Positions 29,957 through 41,107 are shown, numbered from the stretch's first letter. The stretch is 64,000 nucleotides of DNA from Rhodococcus qingshengii JCM 15477 (GCF_023221595.1 NZ_CP096563.1:1-64000); one strand, 5' to 3'. Program-made: numbers and translations. Notes: generated by a model not told the origin, from the letters alone.

Positions 29957-30670
29957 GTGTCTTCGGGTGAATCTTCACGAACCGTCTGGCACATCGGTGT
30001 ACTTGCCGTCTGCCTGGTAGCCGGTCTGATGGTCGCCACGGCGCAACGATCCGCCGAGGAAAACCAGCTGCAGGTCACCGAAAGCACCAGGCTCTCCGAT
30101 CTGGTCCGCAGCGCCCAGGCCAATGCCGAAAAAGTTTCGGCCGACCGGGACGAACTTGCCGCTCAGCTCGATTCGCTGCAGCAAGACGCGGCTCGGTCCG
30201 ACGCCGGAGTGGCCGCCGCGCTCGGTGACATCAAGAACATCTCCGCCGACGCGGGACTGACGGAGATGACCGGCCCCGGCGTCGTGGTCACGATGACGGA
30301 CGCCCCACGCAACGCCGACGGCAAGTACCCGGTCGACGCCACCCCGGACGACCTCGTCGTGCATCAGCAGGACGTCCAGAGCGTCCTGAACGCACTGTGG
30401 GCGGGCGGTGCCGAAGCGGTGGGCATGCAGGACCAACGGATCATCAGTACGTCGGCGCCGCGGTGCATCGGAAACACTCTTCTTCTTCACGGACGTACCT
30501 ACAGCCCGCCATACGTGATGAGCGCCATCGGTGACGTTGCGCGCCTCGAGGCGGCCCTCGCTGCCGAACCGGGCATTCGGATCTACAAGCAGTACGCGAC
30601 CCGCTTCGGCCTCGGGTACACGCAGGCAACGCCGTCGCAGATCACGGTCCCCGCCTATACCGGCGGATAG
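29957..30670 (+). CDS. DUF881 membrane protein
   Basis: 237 residues. One N-terminal membrane helix (WHIGVLAVCLVAGLMVATA) leads to a coiled coil (about 40-90) and the DUF881 fold containing GPGVVVTMTDAP and a C-terminal LEAALAAEPGIRIYKQYATRFGLGY. I chose GTG at 29957, with GGGAGGAG just upstream, over 29918. Rv0012 is its positional relative. DUF881 proteins accompany division genes in many Gram-positives; their function is not established. Confidence 0.85.
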   Translation: MSSGESSRTVWHIGVLAVCLVAGLMVATAQRSAEENQLQVTESTRLSDLVRSAQANAEKVSADRDELAAQLDSLQQDAARSDAGVAAALGDIKNISADAGLTEMTGPGVVVTMTDAPRNADGKYPVDATPDDLVVHQQDVQSVLNALWAGGAEAVGMQDQRIISTSAPRCIGNTLLLHGRTYSPPYVMSAIGDVARLEAALAAEPGIRIYKQYATRFGLGYTQATPSQITVPAYTGG

Positions 30671-30692
30671 CACGGGCGTTTACCCTGCTCTC

Positions 30693-31358
30693 ATGAGGAT
30701 TCTCGTCGTCGACAACTACGACAGCTTTGTGTTCAACCTGGTGCAGTACCTCGGCCAGCTCGGAACCGAAGCCGTGGTCTGGCGCAACGACGATCCACAA
30801 CTGACGGCCGACCTCGAAGGTGCAGTAGCGCAGTTCGACGGCATTCTCCTGAGCCCGGGCCCCGGAACTCCACAGCGCGCGGGAGCGACTTTGGATCTGG
30901 TGAAGGTCTGTGCCGACACCAAGACCCCGCTGCTCGGCGTCTGCCTCGGACACCAGGCGATCGGTGCGGCTTTCGGCGGAACCGTCGACCGCGCTCCCGA
31001 ACTGCTTCACGGCAAGACGAGTCTGGTGCACCACAAGGACGTCGGCGTCCTGGCCGGACTGCCCGATCCGTTCACCGCTACCCGCTACCACTCGCTGACG
31101 GTTCTCGAGGACACCATTCCCGAGGAACTCGAGGTGACCGCACACACCGAGAGCGGCGTCGTGATGGCGATGCGTCACCGCGAACTGCCGATTCACGGCG
31201 TCCAGTTCCACCCCGAATCCGTCCTCACTCAGGGTGGGCACCGGATGCTCGCGAACTGGCTCGCAGTCTGCGGTGAGGCGCCTCCGGAAGGACTCGTCGC
31301 AGCCCTCGAGGCCGAGGTCGCGTCGGCGCTCGGTGGAGCGCTACCCGCAATTCTCTGA
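30693..31358 (+). CDS. pabA/trpG: Aminodeoxychorismate/anthranilate synthase glutamine amidotransferase subunit
   Basis: A class I glutamine amidotransferase, 221 residues. The catalytic Cys84 lies in LGVCLGHQAIG and the His/Glu pair in HGVQFHPES. It hands ammonia to a chorismate-binding partner for p-aminobenzoate (folate) or anthranilate (tryptophan). No partner gene is nearby. By position it is Rv0013 (trpG), which serves both pathways in mycobacteria. The upstream DUF881 gene is in the same orientation with a 22-base gap. Terminator follows. Confidence 0.9.
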   Translation: MRILVVDNYDSFVFNLVQYLGQLGTEAVVWRNDDPQLTADLEGAVAQFDGILLSPGPGTPQRAGATLDLVKVCADTKTPLLGVCLGHQAIGAAFGGTVDRAPELLHGKTSLVHHKDVGVLAGLPDPFTATRYHSLTVLEDTIPEELEVTAHTESGVVMAMRHRELPIHGVQFHPESVLTQGGHRMLANWLAVCGEAPPEGLVAALEAEVASALGGALPAIL

Positions 31359-31371
31359 CACCTGTCCACAA

Positions 31372-31407
31372 AAAAGTGCCTCCCGGAAATCTCCGGGAGG
31401 CACTTTT
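31372..31407. terminator. Bidirectional terminator between trpG/pabA and pknB
   Basis: AAAAGTGCCTCCCGGA (31372-31387), 4-nt loop, TCCGGGAGGCACTTTT (31392-31407). A perfect 16-bp stem flanked by A and T runs on opposite sides, so it can terminate both convergent transcripts. Confidence 0.9.
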
Positions 31408-31418
31408 ATTCGCTCTCT

Positions 31419-33344
31419 CTAGCGGCCGGGGATTCCGAGCGCTCCGACGCTGACGGTGATGACCGCGTCCTTGGAGATCTCCGAGCCCGGAGGCTGGGTC
31501 TGCGAGACGATCTTGCCCACCATTTCCGGGGTGAGCGTCGTGCTCTGGTTCTGCACCAGCTGCGATGCGGTTCCCGCCCAGCCGGCTGCGCGAAGCGTGC
31601 TCAACGCCTCCGACACCGTCTTGTTGGTCAGATCAGGCATCGCGACCTGGTTGCCGTTGGACACTCGCAGCGTCACGGTCGAACCCTTGGTGGCCGACGT
31701 GCCGCCAGTCGGGTCGGTCGAAACAACCTGTCCCTTCGGCAGACCCGAATCGATCTCCGTGATCTGGACGACGAACCCGGCACCTTCGATGTTGGGCCTC
31801 GCCACCTCTTCACGCTGACCGGTCACATCCGGGACACGAACCTGCTCCGGACCGGTGCCGACGGTGATCGAGACCGCGGAGTCGAGAACAACCGACACTC
31901 CGACGGCAGGATCCTGATTGACGATCTTGTCGACCTCGGCAATGGTCGACGCGGCCTTGCCGATGGTCGGATCAAGTCGGAGTCCGACGGAGTTGAGCTT
32001 CTTCTCGGCGTCGTCCTGGCTCAGGCCGGTCAGGCGCGGGATCGCGACCTGCTCGGGTCCGGTGGACACGTCGATGGTGACGGTGCTGCCCTTCTCGATG
32101 CGCACCCCGGCAACCGGACGCGTCGTGATGACGTTTCCGGCGGCGATCACCTTGTCCGTCTTCTGCTGACGCTCCACTTGGAATCCGGCGTTTGTCAGCG
32201 TCGCCTCGGCGACGTCGGCGGGCTGGTTGGTGAGGTCACCCGGAACGGTCACCATCTCGACCTTCGGCGAGTTCACCCGAATGAGGAAGAACGTCACCAG
32301 ACCGATCACCAGAAGCGCCGCGATGCCCATCAGGGCGTAGCGTCCGCCCTTCTTCTTGGCAGGCGGCTCGGCAGCGCGAGTTGTCCTCGTAGCAACCGGC
32401 TCGACCGGATCAGGCGCAGTGCGGTAGTTCCCGGTGTCGGAGCCGACGGCGCCGAGGATGGTGGTGCGGTCCTCGTCGTTCATCACCATCGGAGCACTCG
32501 GACGCTGACCGCCCAGGACACGTACCAAGTCGCTGCGCATGTCGCCGGCGCTCTGGTAGCGGTTGGCCGGGTTCTTGCTCATCGCCTTGAGAATGATCGA
32601 ATCCAGCTCGCGCGGAATGTCGGGATTGATCTCCGACGGCGTCTGCGGATCTTCACGAACATGCTGGTACGCCACGGCGACCGGTGAATCACCCTTGAAC
32701 GGCGGCTCGCCCGTCAGGATCTCGAACAGCACACAACCGAGCGAGTACACGTCCGAACGCGCGTCGACCTGCTCACCTCGCGCCTGCTCCGGCGAGAGGT
32801 ACTGAGCGGTGCCGATCACGGCGGCCGTCTGCGTCATCGGGCTCGACGCGTCGGAAATGGCACGGGCGATACCGAAGTCCATCACCTTCACGGCGCCGGC
32901 ACGGTTGATCATGATGTTGGCGGGCTTGACGTCGCGGTGCACGATGCCGTTGCGGTGGCTGAAGTCCAAAGCGGCACAGACGTCCGCGATCACTTCCATC
33001 GCCTTGCGCGGAGTCATCGGCCCGGTGCTGCGCACGATGTCACGCAACGTGTCGCCGTCGACGTACTCCATGACGATGTACGGCAGCGGCCCGGCGTCGG
33101 TCTCGGCTTCACCGGTGTCGTAGACGGCCACGATCGCCGGATGGTTCAGCGCTGCAGCGTTCTGCGCCTCACGACGGAACCGCAAGTAGAACGTGGGATC
33201 GCGCGCGAGGTCTGCACGCAGCACCTTGATCGCGACGTCGCGGCTGAGTCGGAGGTCGCGCGCCAGGTGAACCTCGGACATTCCGCCGAAGCCGAGAATC
33301 TCACCCAGCTCGTAGCGGGAGGAGAGATTGCGGGGTGTCGTCAT
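31419..33344 (-). CDS. pknB: Ser/Thr protein kinase PknB with PASTA repeats
   Basis: 641 residues. An intracellular kinase domain (about 12-270) has VAIKVL with the ATP lysine, [10 protein letters not shown] and DFGIARA; an intracellular linker is followed by one membrane helix (near [18 protein letters not shown]) and four PASTA domains outside, which in relatives bind muropeptides/lipid II. PknB is the essential regulator of peptidoglycan synthesis in mycobacteria. Last gene of the leftward operon; its ATG overlaps the pknA stop codon (ATGA). Confidence 0.96.
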   Translation of the reverse strand: MTTPRNLSSRYELGEILGFGGMSEVHLARDLRLSRDVAIKVLRADLARDPTFYLRFRREAQNAAALNHPAIVAVYDTGEAETDAGPLPYIVMEYVDGDTLRDIVRSTGPMTPRKAMEVIADVCAALDFSHRNGIVHRDVKPANIMINRAGAVKVMDFGIARAISDASSPMTQTAAVIGTAQYLSPEQARGEQVDARSDVYSLGCVLFEILTGEPPFKGDSPVAVAYQHVREDPQTPSEINPDIPRELDSIILKAMSKNPANRYQSAGDMRSDLVRVLGGQRPSAPMVMNDEDRTTILGAVGSDTGNYRTAPDPVEPVATRTTRAAEPPAKKKGGRYALMGIAALLVIGLVTFFLIRVNSPKVEMVTVPGDLTNQPADVAEATLTNAGFQVERQQKTDKVIAAGNVITTRPVAGVRIEKGSTVTIDVSTGPEQVAIPRLTGLSQDDAEKKLNSVGLRLDPTIGKAASTIAEVDKIVNQDPAVGVSVVLDSAVSITVGTGPEQVRVPDVTGQREEVARPNIEGAGFVVQITEIDSGLPKGQVVSTDPTGGTSATKGSTVTLRVSNGNQVAMPDLTNKTVSEALSTLRAAGWAGTASQLVQNQSTTLTPEMVGKIVSQTQPPGSEISKDAVITVSVGALGIPGR

Positions 33345-34699
33345 TGGTCTTGTCCTAGCGGTTCTTCAGCGTCTCCGGGATCCGCCAACGGCTCAGTGGT
33401 CGTTGTGGTCGTCGTTGTCGTCGTGGTGGTGGTTGTGGTCGTCGGAGTTGTTGTGGTCGTGGTCGGCGTTGTCGTGGTGGTTGTCGGCTCGGTCGTGGTT
33501 GTCGTCGGCCGAGTCGTCGTTGTTGTCGGCTCGGTGGTCGTCGTTGTCGGCCGAGTCGTCGTCGTGGTGGGCTTGGTCGTCGTGGTGGTCGGCAACGTCG
33601 TGGACGTGACGACGGGCGGCGTCGGGTCGCTGGGACCATCGGTCGCGATCCAGACTCCGCCGATGATCAACGCCAACAAGATCAATCCGCCACCGGCCCA
33701 CGCCACGGCCTTCTGCCCACTGGTCATTCCGCCGGCTGCCGCGTCGTCCGCAACAGCTGCGCCCGTCACCGGACCCGCGTACGTCGGCGGCATGACCTGC
33801 GTGGCACCCGTCGCCGGCAACGCGCTCGCGGCACCGGTGGCGAGCAGACCGGGTGGCGGTGGACGCCTTCCTGCCCGAACGGCTGCAACGGCGTCGGCGA
33901 ACTCGCCGCCACTGGCGTAGCGGCCGGCCGGATCCTTGGTCAACGTGATGTCGATGAGCTCGCGGATGTTCGGCGGCAGGTCGGCCGGCATCGGTGCCGG
34001 GGTTTCCTGCACGTGCTTCATCGCGACGGTCAGCGCGCCGTCACCGGTGAACGGGCGTCGACCCGAAAGTGCTTCGTATCCGACGATTCCCAGCGAGTAC
34101 ACGTCACTCGCCGCGGTCGCGTCCTGACCGAGAGCCTGCTCGGGCGCGATGTACTGGGCGGTGCCCATCACCATTCCCGTGCGCGTGACAGGAGAGTTCT
34201 CGACGGCCTTGGCGATGCCGAAATCCGTGATCTTCACCTGGCCAGTAGGCGTGATGAGGATATTGCCCGGCTTCACGTCGCGGTGCACGACACCGGCGTC
34301 GTGTGCGACCTGCAGGGCGCGGCCGGTCTGCTCGAGCATGTCGAGGGCATGCGGAACCGCCAGGCGGCCGACGCGTGCCAGGACGGCGTTGAGCGGCTCA
34401 CCGTTGACGAGTTCCATCACCAGGTACGCCGTGGAATCGCCCGAGCTGTCGCGTGTCTCGCCGTAGTCGTAGATTCCGGCGATACCGGGATGGTTGAGCT
34501 GCGCGGTGGTGCGGGCCTCGAAGCGGAAGCGCTCCAAGAACTCCGGATCGGAAGAGAACTCGGACTTGAGTACCTTGACGGCGACGCGACGGTTGAGCCG
34601 GGAGTCGGTGGCTTCCCACACCTGACCCATCCCACCGGTGGCGATGAGACGGATCAATCGGTAACGATCGGCGATCAAAGCGCCGTTGTTCAACGCCAC
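33341..34699 (-). CDS. pknA: Ser/Thr protein kinase PknA with Thr-rich extracellular tail
   Basis: 452 residues. Kinase domain (about 12-270) with [17 protein letters not shown] and DFGIAKA, a Pro/Ala linker, one membrane helix ([18 protein letters not shown]) and a short extracellular part that is almost pure threonine: seven heptads of PTTTTTX type and a terminal run of ~16 Thr. PknA phosphorylates division and wall proteins. The tail is longer than in M. tuberculosis PknA as I recall it and may be O-mannosylated. Overlaps pknB by four bases. Confidence 0.95.
   Translation of the reverse strand: MALNNGALIADRYRLIRLIATGGMGQVWEATDSRLNRRVAVKVLKSEFSSDPEFLERFRFEARTTAQLNHPGIAGIYDYGETRDSSGDSTAYLVMELVNGEPLNAVLARVGRLAVPHALDMLEQTGRALQVAHDAGVVHRDVKPGNILITPTGQVKITDFGIAKAVENSPVTRTGMVMGTAQYIAPEQALGQDATAASDVYSLGIVGYEALSGRRPFTGDGALTVAMKHVQETPAPMPADLPPNIRELIDITLTKDPAGRYASGGEFADAVAAVRAGRRPPPPGLLATGAASALPATGATQVMPPTYAGPVTGAAVADDAAAGGMTSGQKAVAWAGGGLILLALIIGGVWIATDGPSDPTPPVVTSTTLPTTTTTKPTTTTTRPTTTTTEPTTTTTRPTTTTTEPTTTTTTPTTTTTTPTTTTTTTTTTTTTTTTEPLADPGDAEEPLGQDQ
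33395..33607. repeat. Tandem repeat encoding the Thr-rich tail of PknA
   Basis: About 213 bp of 21-nt units encoding (T)5-X-P heptads, X being Lys, Arg or Glu, ending in an uninterrupted Thr run. On the plus strand this reads as a poly-Val pattern that is not a gene. Slipped-strand variation between strains is likely. Confidence 0.8.
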
Positions 34700-34702
34700 G
34701 GT

Positions 34703-36169
34703 TCAGCCCCCTTGGATTCCGGCTGCGATGACTGCACGACCGATCGGCGCAGCAACCGAGCCACCGGTAGCGGCAAGTCCGCGGTCACCACCGTTCTCGA
34801 CGATGACGGCCACGGCGACCGTCGGATTCTGCGCCGGTGCAAAAGCGATGTACCAGGCGTGCGGCGGAGTTTCCCGCGGGTTCACGCCGTGCTCGGCGGT
34901 ACCGGTCTTGGACGCGATCTGAACGCCGGGGATCTTGCCGTCGCCGCCGGTGAAGTTCTCCGAGCCGATCATCAGATCGGTCAGCGTTGCCGCCACTGCC
35001 GGCGAGATCGCCTGACCCATCGACACCGGTGACGGCGTACTGAGATCGGTCAGATCCGGTGCCTGCAACTGGGAGATCAGGTTGGGCTGCATCCGCACAC
35101 CACCGTTGGCGACGGTCGCGGCGATCACTGCATTCTCGAGCGGGGTCACCGCGACGTCGCGCTGGCCGATGCTGGTCTGGCCGAGAGCCGCGTCGTCGGA
35201 GATGTCGCCGACCGTGCTGTCTGCAACCGGCAGCGGGATCGCGGGAGTGTTGGGTCCGATACCGAAGGCGCTGGCCTCGTCCTTGATGGCGTCGGCGCCG
35301 TCTTTGATGCCCAGTTCGACGAACGCCGTGTTGCACGAGCGCGCAAACGCGTCGCGCAACGACGCCGTCGGGTTGGGGCCGCACGTGCTGCCGTTGTAGT
35401 TCTCGAGGGTCGTGCTGGTGCCGGGCAGCGTGATCTGCGGAGCCGCGGTCAGCTGGTCGTCCGGCGTCGCACCGTTGCCAAGAGCTGCGGCCGTGGTGAG
35501 CACCTTGAACGTCGAGCCGGGTGGGTAGGTCTGCGAGATAGCGCGGTTGACCAACGGATCGTTGGGATCGGCATTGAGCTCGTCCCACGCCTTCGTGGTT
35601 TCGGCGCCGTCGTGGCTGGCAAGCAGGTTCGGGTCGTAGCTCGGAGTGCTGACCATCGTCAGGATGCGTCCGGTGCTCGGCTCGATGGCGACGACGGAAC
35701 CGGTGTAGCCCTTGCTGGTCAGCTGGTCGTAGGCCACCTGCTGCATGGCCGGATTGAGCGTCGTGACGACGTTGCCGCCGCGCGGATCGCGTCCGGACAC
35801 CAGGTCGAAGAAGCGCTGGCTGAACAACCGGTTGTCCGAGCCGTTGAGAATCGGATCCTCGGTGCGCTCGAGGCCGGCGCTGCCGTACTGCATCGAGTAG
35901 AAGCCCGTGACCGGTGCGTACGGGTACGGATTCGGATACTCGCGCAGGTACTTGTACCGGTCGTCGGTGGCGCGGGAGGCGGCAAGCACCTGACCGGAAG
36001 CCGAGATCTGACCTCGCTGGCGTGAGTACTCGTCGAGCAGCACCCGCGAGTTGCGCGGGTCGGCTCGCAGGTCGTCAGCTTTGATGACCTGTACGTACGT
36101 GGCGTTGGCGAGGAGCGCGACGACCATCACCATGACGGCCATCGCGACGCGGCGCAGTGGAGTGTTCAT
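34703..36169 (-). CDS. pbpA: Penicillin-binding protein PbpA (class B transpeptidase)
   Basis: 488 residues with an N-terminal membrane anchor ([21 protein letters not shown]) and a transpeptidase domain. Catalytic motifs: SxxK in [11 protein letters not shown] in [10 protein letters not shown], and KTGTAEHG. It cross-links peptidoglycan during division and elongation, partnered with RodA/FtsW-type polymerases. It is flanked by rodA and pknA; the start codon region overlaps the rodA end (36166-36169) and it lies 3 bases before pknA. Confidence 0.95.
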   Translation of the reverse strand: MNTPLRRVAMAVMVMVVALLANATYVQVIKADDLRADPRNSRVLLDEYSRQRGQISASGQVLAASRATDDRYKYLREYPNPYPYAPVTGFYSMQYGSAGLERTEDPILNGSDNRLFSQRFFDLVSGRDPRGGNVVTTLNPAMQQVAYDQLTSKGYTGSVVAIEPSTGRILTMVSTPSYDPNLLASHDGAETTKAWDELNADPNDPLVNRAISQTYPPGSTFKVLTTAAALGNGATPDDQLTAAPQITLPGTSTTLENYNGSTCGPNPTASLRDAFARSCNTAFVELGIKDGADAIKDEASAFGIGPNTPAIPLPVADSTVGDISDDAALGQTSIGQRDVAVTPLENAVIAATVANGGVRMQPNLISQLQAPDLTDLSTPSPVSMGQAISPAVAATLTDLMIGSENFTGGDGKIPGVQIASKTGTAEHGVNPRETPPHAWYIAFAPAQNPTVAVAVIVENGGDRGLAATGGSVAAPIGRAVIAAGIQGG

Positions 36170-37617
36170 ACGCGCGGCATCATCTCGGTATTGGCGTCAG
36201 CGATTGGGGGCGGACCTTTCTTCTTCGTCACTACCGGCGCACGAGCCGCGTCCGAGATCCGGACGAGGATGGCCAGCAGTAGGTAGTTCGCGAGCAGCGA
36301 CGAGCCGCCGTACGACATGAACGGTGTTGTCAGACCCGTCAGCGGGATCAGCTTGGTGACGCCGCCGACGACAACGAAAATCTGGATCGCGATGGTGAAC
36401 GACAGACCGGCGGCGAGCAGTTTGCCGAAGCTGTCGCGCACTGCCAACGCCGTACGTAGGCCGCGCACGATGAGAAGCAGGAACAGCATCAACACAGCGG
36501 CCAGGCCGATCAAGCCGAGCTCTTCGCCGATCGTCGCGATGATGAAGTCCGTCTTCGCGAACGGAACCTGGTTGGGCCGGCCACTGCCAAGACCTGTTCC
36601 GGCGATACCACCGGTGGCCAGGCCGAACAGCGATTGCGAGATCTGATATCCGGTATTGGCGTAGTCGCCGAGCGGATCGAGCCAGGTGTCGACGCGCACC
36701 CGCACGTGGCCGAACATCTTGTAGGCGAAGAAGAATCCGATGGCGAGCAGTCCGCCGCCGATCACCAGCCAGCCCACACGTTCGGTCGCGATGTAGAGCA
36801 TCACCAGCACGGTGCTGAAAAGCAGCAGCGACGTACCGAGGTCCGTTTCGAAGACGAGCACGCCCACCGAGACGATCCAGGCGAGCAGGATCGGACCGAG
36901 GTCGCGGGCACGCGGAAAGTCCATGCCCAGGAAGTGTTTACCGGCCGAGGTGAACAGGTCGCGCTTGGCGACGAGCACGGAGGCGAAGAAGATGATGAGC
37001 AGGATCTTCGCGAACTCACCTGGCTGAATGCTGAATCCGGGCAGGCGAATCCAGATTTTTGCGCCGTTCACGCTCGAGAACTTCGCCGGCAGGATCGCGG
37101 GAATCGCCAGGAACACCAGGCCTGCGAGGCCGAGTGTGTAGCTGAACCGCGCCATCAGGCGGTAGTCCTTCAAGAACACGAGCAGCAGCACAAAACCGGT
37201 GATCGCCAGTGCAGTCCACATGACCTGCTGGTTCGCATCCGGTGACGGTGCCTCGACGCCGTTGTAGAGCGCTGTCTGTTCGTCGGCGAGGTCGAGTCGG
37301 TGGATGAGCACCAACCCCAGGCCGTTGAGCAGGGCGACGATCGGCAGTAGCAGCGGATCTGCGTACGGCGCATACCGTCGAATTGCCAAGTGCGCGATCA
37401 GGAACAAGCCCGTGTACGCCAGCGCGTACTTGGCCAGATCGAGAGTGATCTTCTGTTCCTGGCTCGCCTCGACGAGCAGAAGCGAGACCGTCGTGATGAT
37501 GACGGCAAAGCCCAGGAGCAGCAGCTCCATGTTTCGACGGGTCGACTGGACCGGCGCCGGGGCAAAACCTCCGGGCGGACTCGGAAAAGCCGTCCCCGCA
37601 GCTGCGTTGGACGACAT
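36166..37617 (-). CDS. rodA: RodA/FtsW-family SEDS peptidoglycan polymerase
   Basis: About 483 residues with 11-12 membrane helices, the SEDS family polymerase that extends glycan strands from lipid II. Motifs include the [21 protein letters not shown] loop and [20 protein letters not shown] at the end. I start at the ATG at 37617 ([11 protein letters not shown]), which overlaps the pstP stop as ATGA; a TTG upstream at 37635 is also open. Coupled to pbpA downstream. Confidence 0.94.
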   Translation of the reverse strand: MSSNAAAGTAFPSPPGGFAPAPVQSTRRNMELLLLGFAVIITTVSLLLVEASQEQKITLDLAKYALAYTGLFLIAHLAIRRYAPYADPLLLPIVALLNGLGLVLIHRLDLADEQTALYNGVEAPSPDANQQVMWTALAITGFVLLLVFLKDYRLMARFSYTLGLAGLVFLAIPAILPAKFSSVNGAKIWIRLPGFSIQPGEFAKILLIIFFASVLVAKRDLFTSAGKHFLGMDFPRARDLGPILLAWIVSVGVLVFETDLGTSLLLFSTVLVMLYIATERVGWLVIGGGLLAIGFFFAYKMFGHVRVRVDTWLDPLGDYANTGYQISQSLFGLATGGIAGTGLGSGRPNQVPFAKTDFIIATIGEELGLIGLAAVLMLFLLLIVRGLRTALAVRDSFGKLLAAGLSFTIAIQIFVVVGGVTKLIPLTGLTTPFMSYGGSSLLANYLLLAILVRISDAARAPVVTKKKGPPPIADANTEMMPRV

Positions 37618-39041
37618 CAGTTGACCGTCCTGCAAGTCTGACCGGGAACTTCGGTCGGCGTAGGCGTAGTCGTGGGTGCTGCCGTCGTCGGCGCAGCAGG
37701 ATCCGCGGGCGGTGCGGGGGGCGGCGTGGTCTCCGGTGCCGGCGGGGGAGTGGGCGTGGCCGTCGTCGTCGGAACCGGCTCACAACGAGGCAGCAGATCG
37801 CCGCCGATGAGACGGATCATCTGGCTCTGCGCATCTTCACGCTTGCCGGACGGCAGCCCGGCGCGCACCTGCTCCTGCGCCGACGGCTGCAGATCCGTCA
37901 CCTCGAGGATGTTGCAGTTGCTGGGAATCGCGTCAGGGGAGACGAGAGTGAGGACGTCGTCGTTGCCGACGCAACCCACCAGATCCGCGTCTTGCAGCGA
38001 GTAACCGAGCACCGAACCGGGGATTCCGCGCAGCACCGTCACGCGGCCGTTGTCTTCGCCGACGTAGTAGTTGTTGCGGATGACGGCGCGGCCGATCACG
38101 GCGCCGACGCCGACCAGTGCGATCAGCACCACGGCGAGGACCACCCACCACAATCGGTTCCGCTTTTTCTTCGGTTCCGGTTCGGGTTGTGAGACAACTC
38201 GCTTGGGCGTCGCGCGCGGCGGACGCATGGCGGCGGCGCGGCCGGCAGCGGTGTTGGGGGGAGGGGAGTCCTCTTCCTCTTCCGTCGACGCGGCGCCCGC
38301 GACGATGGGATGCGACTGGCCGTAGTCGAGGTCGATGACATCGGCGACGACGACGGTGACGTTGTCGGGACCGCCGCTGCGCAGCGCCAATTCGATGAGA
38401 CGGTCGGCGCACTGCTCCTGCGAGCCTTCGCGCATCGTGTTCTCGATGGTCTCGTCACTGACCACGTCGGAGAGGCCGTCGGAGCAGAGCAGGTAACGAT
38501 CGCCGGCGCGGGCTTCGCGCACGGTGAGCGTCGGCTCGATCTCGTTGCCGGTCAACGCCCGCATGATCAGGGATCGCTGCGGGTGCGTGTGTGCCTGTTC
38601 GGCGGTGATCCTGCCCTCGTCGACCAGCGACTGAACGAACGTGTCGTCGCGGGTGATCTGCGTCAGGTGATCGTCGCGCAGCAGGTAGGCGCGCGAGTCG
38701 CCGATGTGCACGAGACCGAGCTTGCTGCCGGAGAAGAGGATCGCGGTGAGCGTGGTGCCCATGCCGTCGAGTTCGGGTTCTTCCTCGACATGATCGGCGA
38801 TGGAATCGTTGCCCTCGCGGGTGGCTGCCTCGAGCTTGCCGAGCAGATCCTCGCCAGGCTCGTCGTCGTCGAGATGCGCCAGAGCGGCAATCATCAACTG
38901 CGACGCGACCTCACCGGCCGCGTGCCCGCCCATACCGTCGGCCAAAGCCAACAGGCGTGCACCGGCGTACACGGAATCTTCGTTGTTGGAGCGCACGAGA
39001 CCGCGGTCGCTGCGCGCCGCGTAGCGGAGAACAAGGGTCAC
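37617..39041 (-). CDS. pstP: Membrane PP2C protein phosphatase PstP
   Basis: 474 residues from a GTG at 39041 that overlaps the fhaB stop (GTGA). The PP2C domain shows [33 protein letters not shown] and [11 protein letters not shown] basic stretch leads to one membrane helix ([19 protein letters not shown]) and an extracellular domain ending in Pro/Thr/Ala repeats. PstP reverses the action of PknA and PknB. An in-frame start further up would run through fhaB and is rejected. Confidence 0.94.
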   Translation of the reverse strand: MTLVLRYAARSDRGLVRSNNEDSVYAGARLLALADGMGGHAAGEVASQLMIAALAHLDDDEPGEDLLGKLEAATREGNDSIADHVEEEPELDGMGTTLTAILFSGSKLGLVHIGDSRAYLLRDDHLTQITRDDTFVQSLVDEGRITAEQAHTHPQRSLIMRALTGNEIEPTLTVREARAGDRYLLCSDGLSDVVSDETIENTMREGSQEQCADRLIELALRSGGPDNVTVVVADVIDLDYGQSHPIVAGAASTEEEEDSPPPNTAAGRAAAMRPPRATPKRVVSQPEPEPKKKRNRLWWVVLAVVLIALVGVGAVIGRAVIRNNYYVGEDNGRVTVLRGIPGSVLGYSLQDADLVGCVGNDDVLTLVSPDAIPSNCNILEVTDLQPSAQEQVRAGLPSGKREDAQSQMIRLIGGDLLPRCEPVPTTTATPTPPPAPETTPPPAPPADPAAPTTAAPTTTPTPTEVPGQTCRTVN

Positions 39042-39502
39042 GGGCGTAGCTCGATTACCGTCTTGCCGACGCGAACCGGAGTGCCCAGCGGCACGCGCAC
39101 CGCAGTGGTGACCTTGGCGCGGTCCAGATAGGTGCCATTGGTCGAACCGAGATCCTCGACGTACCAATCAGCGCCGCGCTGCGAGAGCCTCGCATGGCGC
39201 GTCGACGCGTAATCGTCGGTGAGAACGAGCGTCGAATCATCGGCGCGGCCGATCATGACCGGCTGAGAACCCAGGGTGATGCGGGTACCGGCGAGGGCGC
39301 CCTGCGTGACCACCAGATACCGAGGCACCTTCGCCTTGCCCAGTGAGGGCAGGACCTTTCCGGCGCGGGTGTACCGCGGCGGAACCCTGACCCCGGAGCC
39401 GGCATAGATGTCGGAGCGGAGAGTGCGGAGGACTGCCCAGACGAACAGCCACAGTAGGAGCAGGAAGCCCGCCCGTGTGAGTTGCAGAATCAGGCCCTGC
39501 AC
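39038..39502 (-). CDS. fhaB: FHA-domain membrane protein FhaB (FipA)
   Basis: 154 residues, close to the known length of FhaB. A near-N-terminal membrane helix (AGFLLLLWLFVWAVL) is followed by an FHA domain: MIGRADDSTLVLTDDYAS, TRHARLS, DLGSTNGTYL, which binds phosphothreonine. In mycobacteria it recruits division proteins phosphorylated by PknA. The GTG start at 39502 has GAAGGAGGT well placed upstream. Four-base overlap with pstP. Confidence 0.93.
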   Translation of the reverse strand: MQGLILQLTRAGFLLLLWLFVWAVLRTLRSDIYAGSGVRVPPRYTRAGKVLPSLGKAKVPRYLVVTQGALAGTRITLGSQPVMIGRADDSTLVLTDDYASTRHARLSQRGADWYVEDLGSTNGTYLDRAKVTTAVRVPLGTPVRVGKTVIELRP

Positions 39503-39688
39503 GGCTGTCCACCTCCTTCTATGGCTCGAGCCCCGCCGCAGCGGGGTTCGAGCATTGTCGACTGGCAGCATCATAGGGGGCTCTGGGCCCCGAAGATCAC
39601 GATACTGACAGCCGCGTGACGGCGGCGCGCCGACGGACCGCCGAATGTTCGATTGTTATCGGAAAAATCCTGGCGTCCGTTTCTCAGC

Positions 39689-41107
39689 TCAGAGAATGCG
39701 AACCAGAATCTCCGAGTGACCTGCACGAATGATGTCGCCGTCTGCCAGCTGCCAGTCCTGGACCGGTGCTCCGTTGACGGTGGTGCCGTTCGTGGATCCC
39801 AAATCCGACAGCATCGCGGTGCGGCCGTCCCAACGGATGTCGATGTGGCGACGTGAGACGCCGGTGTCCGGGAGGCGGAACTGAGCTTCCTGGCCGCGGC
39901 CGATGACATTGCTGCCGTCGCGAAGCTGGAAGTGGCGTCCGCTGCCGTCCTCGAGCTGCAGGGTTGCCGTCAGGCTCTGGGCCGTCGGTGCGTAACCGCC
40001 CTGCGGCTGGGCGTAGCCCTGCTGCGGGTAGGCCTGCGTCTGCTCGAAGTTGCCGCCCTGCTCGTAGCCGGCCTGCTCGTACGGCTGCTGTGTGTACGCC
40101 TGCTGGTCGTAGCCGCCCTGCTGGTAGCTCTGCTGGTCGTAGCCCGGCTGATCGTAGGACTGGCCGTTGTACGGCTGCTGGTAACCCTGCTGGTCGTAGC
40201 CACCCTGCTGGTAGCCCTGCTGGTCGTACCCACCCTGGTACGCCTGCTGGCCGTAGCCCTGCTGGTCGTACGGCTGCTGCTGGTAACCCTGCTGGTCGTA
40301 GCCGCCGCCCTGCTGGTCATAGCCCTGCTGGTCGTAACCGGCCTGCTCGTACGGCTGCTGCTGGTTCGGGTACGCCTGCTGGTCGTAGCCACCCTGCTGC
40401 TGGTTGTAGCCCTGCTGGTCGTCGCCCGTGCGGTAACCGTCGCCGCGGTCGTAACCGTTCTGGTACGGCGCTTCCTGGCCCTGCGGAGCGGCGTAACCGC
40501 CGTCGTCGTGGGAGTACCCGTTCCGTGCCGGCTGCTGCGGTTCGGGCTGGCGACCCGCCGGTTCGCGGCTTGGTTCGTAGCCTGAGTTCTGCGTCATGGG
40601 GCCGGCTCCTGGTTGTGACGGGACTGGATTGGAAACAGGGGGAACAATCGGTGCGGGTCGCTGAGGCGGCCGTTGTGGAGGCCGCGACGAAACCTGCGGA
40701 ACATGCGACGGCGGCGATGCCTGCTCGGCGTCACCATCCGGGTCGACGGTTCCGCGGGTGCGGAACTGACCGGTGTGGAGCGTAGGCGAAGGCTCGAAGG
40801 TGACCGAGATGTCGCCGTACGTCTGCCAACCCTGATCGCGGATGAAATCCTGCAGGTGTCGGCTGAAAGCTTTGGTCGTCAGTTCGCGATCAGCTGCCAA
40901 CTCTTCGTGATCGGAGTTGTTGATGGTGATCACGTAGTTGTTGGGGGCGAGAAGGATTCCGCCGCCGAGGTGCTCGACGCGGTCACGTGCCTCCTGCTGG
41001 AGCGCCGCCTCTACTTCCTGCGGCACAACACCACCACCGAAGACCCGCGCGAATGCGTCGCCGACAGCTCCTTGGAGCTTTCGTTCGAAACGCTGCACGA
41101 TGCCCAT
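39689..41107 (-). CDS. fhaA: FHA-domain protein FhaA with DUF3662 and Gln/Tyr-rich linker
   Basis: About 472 residues from the ATG at 41107, preceded by GAGGAGG. The N-terminal DUF3662 domain (about 1-120, MGIVQRFERKLQGAVGDAFA) is followed by a Pro-rich part and a ~190-residue linker of GYDQQ/GYQQ repeats, then a C-terminal FHA domain (VIGRGQEAQFRLPDTGVSRR, DLGSTNGTTVN). FhaA binds phosphorylated PknB and the flippase-like MviN in mycobacteria. First gene of the leftward kinase operon. Confidence 0.94.
   Translation of the reverse strand: MGIVQRFERKLQGAVGDAFARVFGGGVVPQEVEAALQQEARDRVEHLGGGILLAPNNYVITINNSDHEELAADRELTTKAFSRHLQDFIRDQGWQTYGDISVTFEPSPTLHTGQFRTRGTVDPDGDAEQASPPSHVPQVSSRPPQRPPQRPAPIVPPVSNPVPSQPGAGPMTQNSGYEPSREPAGRQPEPQQPARNGYSHDDGGYAAPQGQEAPYQNGYDRGDGYRTGDDQQGYNQQQGGYDQQAYPNQQQPYEQAGYDQQGYDQQGGGYDQQGYQQQPYDQQGYGQQAYQGGYDQQGYQQGGYDQQGYQQPYNGQSYDQPGYDQQSYQQGGYDQQAYTQQPYEQAGYEQGGNFEQTQAYPQQGYAQPQGGYAPTAQSLTATLQLEDGSGRHFQLRDGSNVIGRGQEAQFRLPDTGVSRRHIDIRWDGRTAMLSDLGSTNGTTVNGAPVQDWQLADGDIIRAGHSEILVRIL
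39990..40540. repeat. Gln/Tyr/Gly repeat tract within fhaA
   Basis: Irregular 12-21-nt tandem units reading CTGCTGGTCGTA and variants on the plus strand, encoding GYDQQ, GYQQ and AYTQQ repeats. Probably a disordered, phase-separation-prone linker. Its spacing is irregular, so it is not a CRISPR array. Confidence 0.75.

Noticed and set aside
32937..33920. Plus-strand open frame with a poly-Val tract
   Set aside because: It is the antisense of the Thr-rich tail of PknA and the start of pknB.
39990..40540. Possible CRISPR array from repeated CTGCTGGTCGTA units
   Set aside because: Units are short, irregular and in frame with fhaA; there are no unique spacers and no cas genes.
39932..40585. Plus-strand repetitive Leu/Val-rich open frame
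   Set aside because: It is the antisense of the Gln/Tyr repeat region of fhaA.
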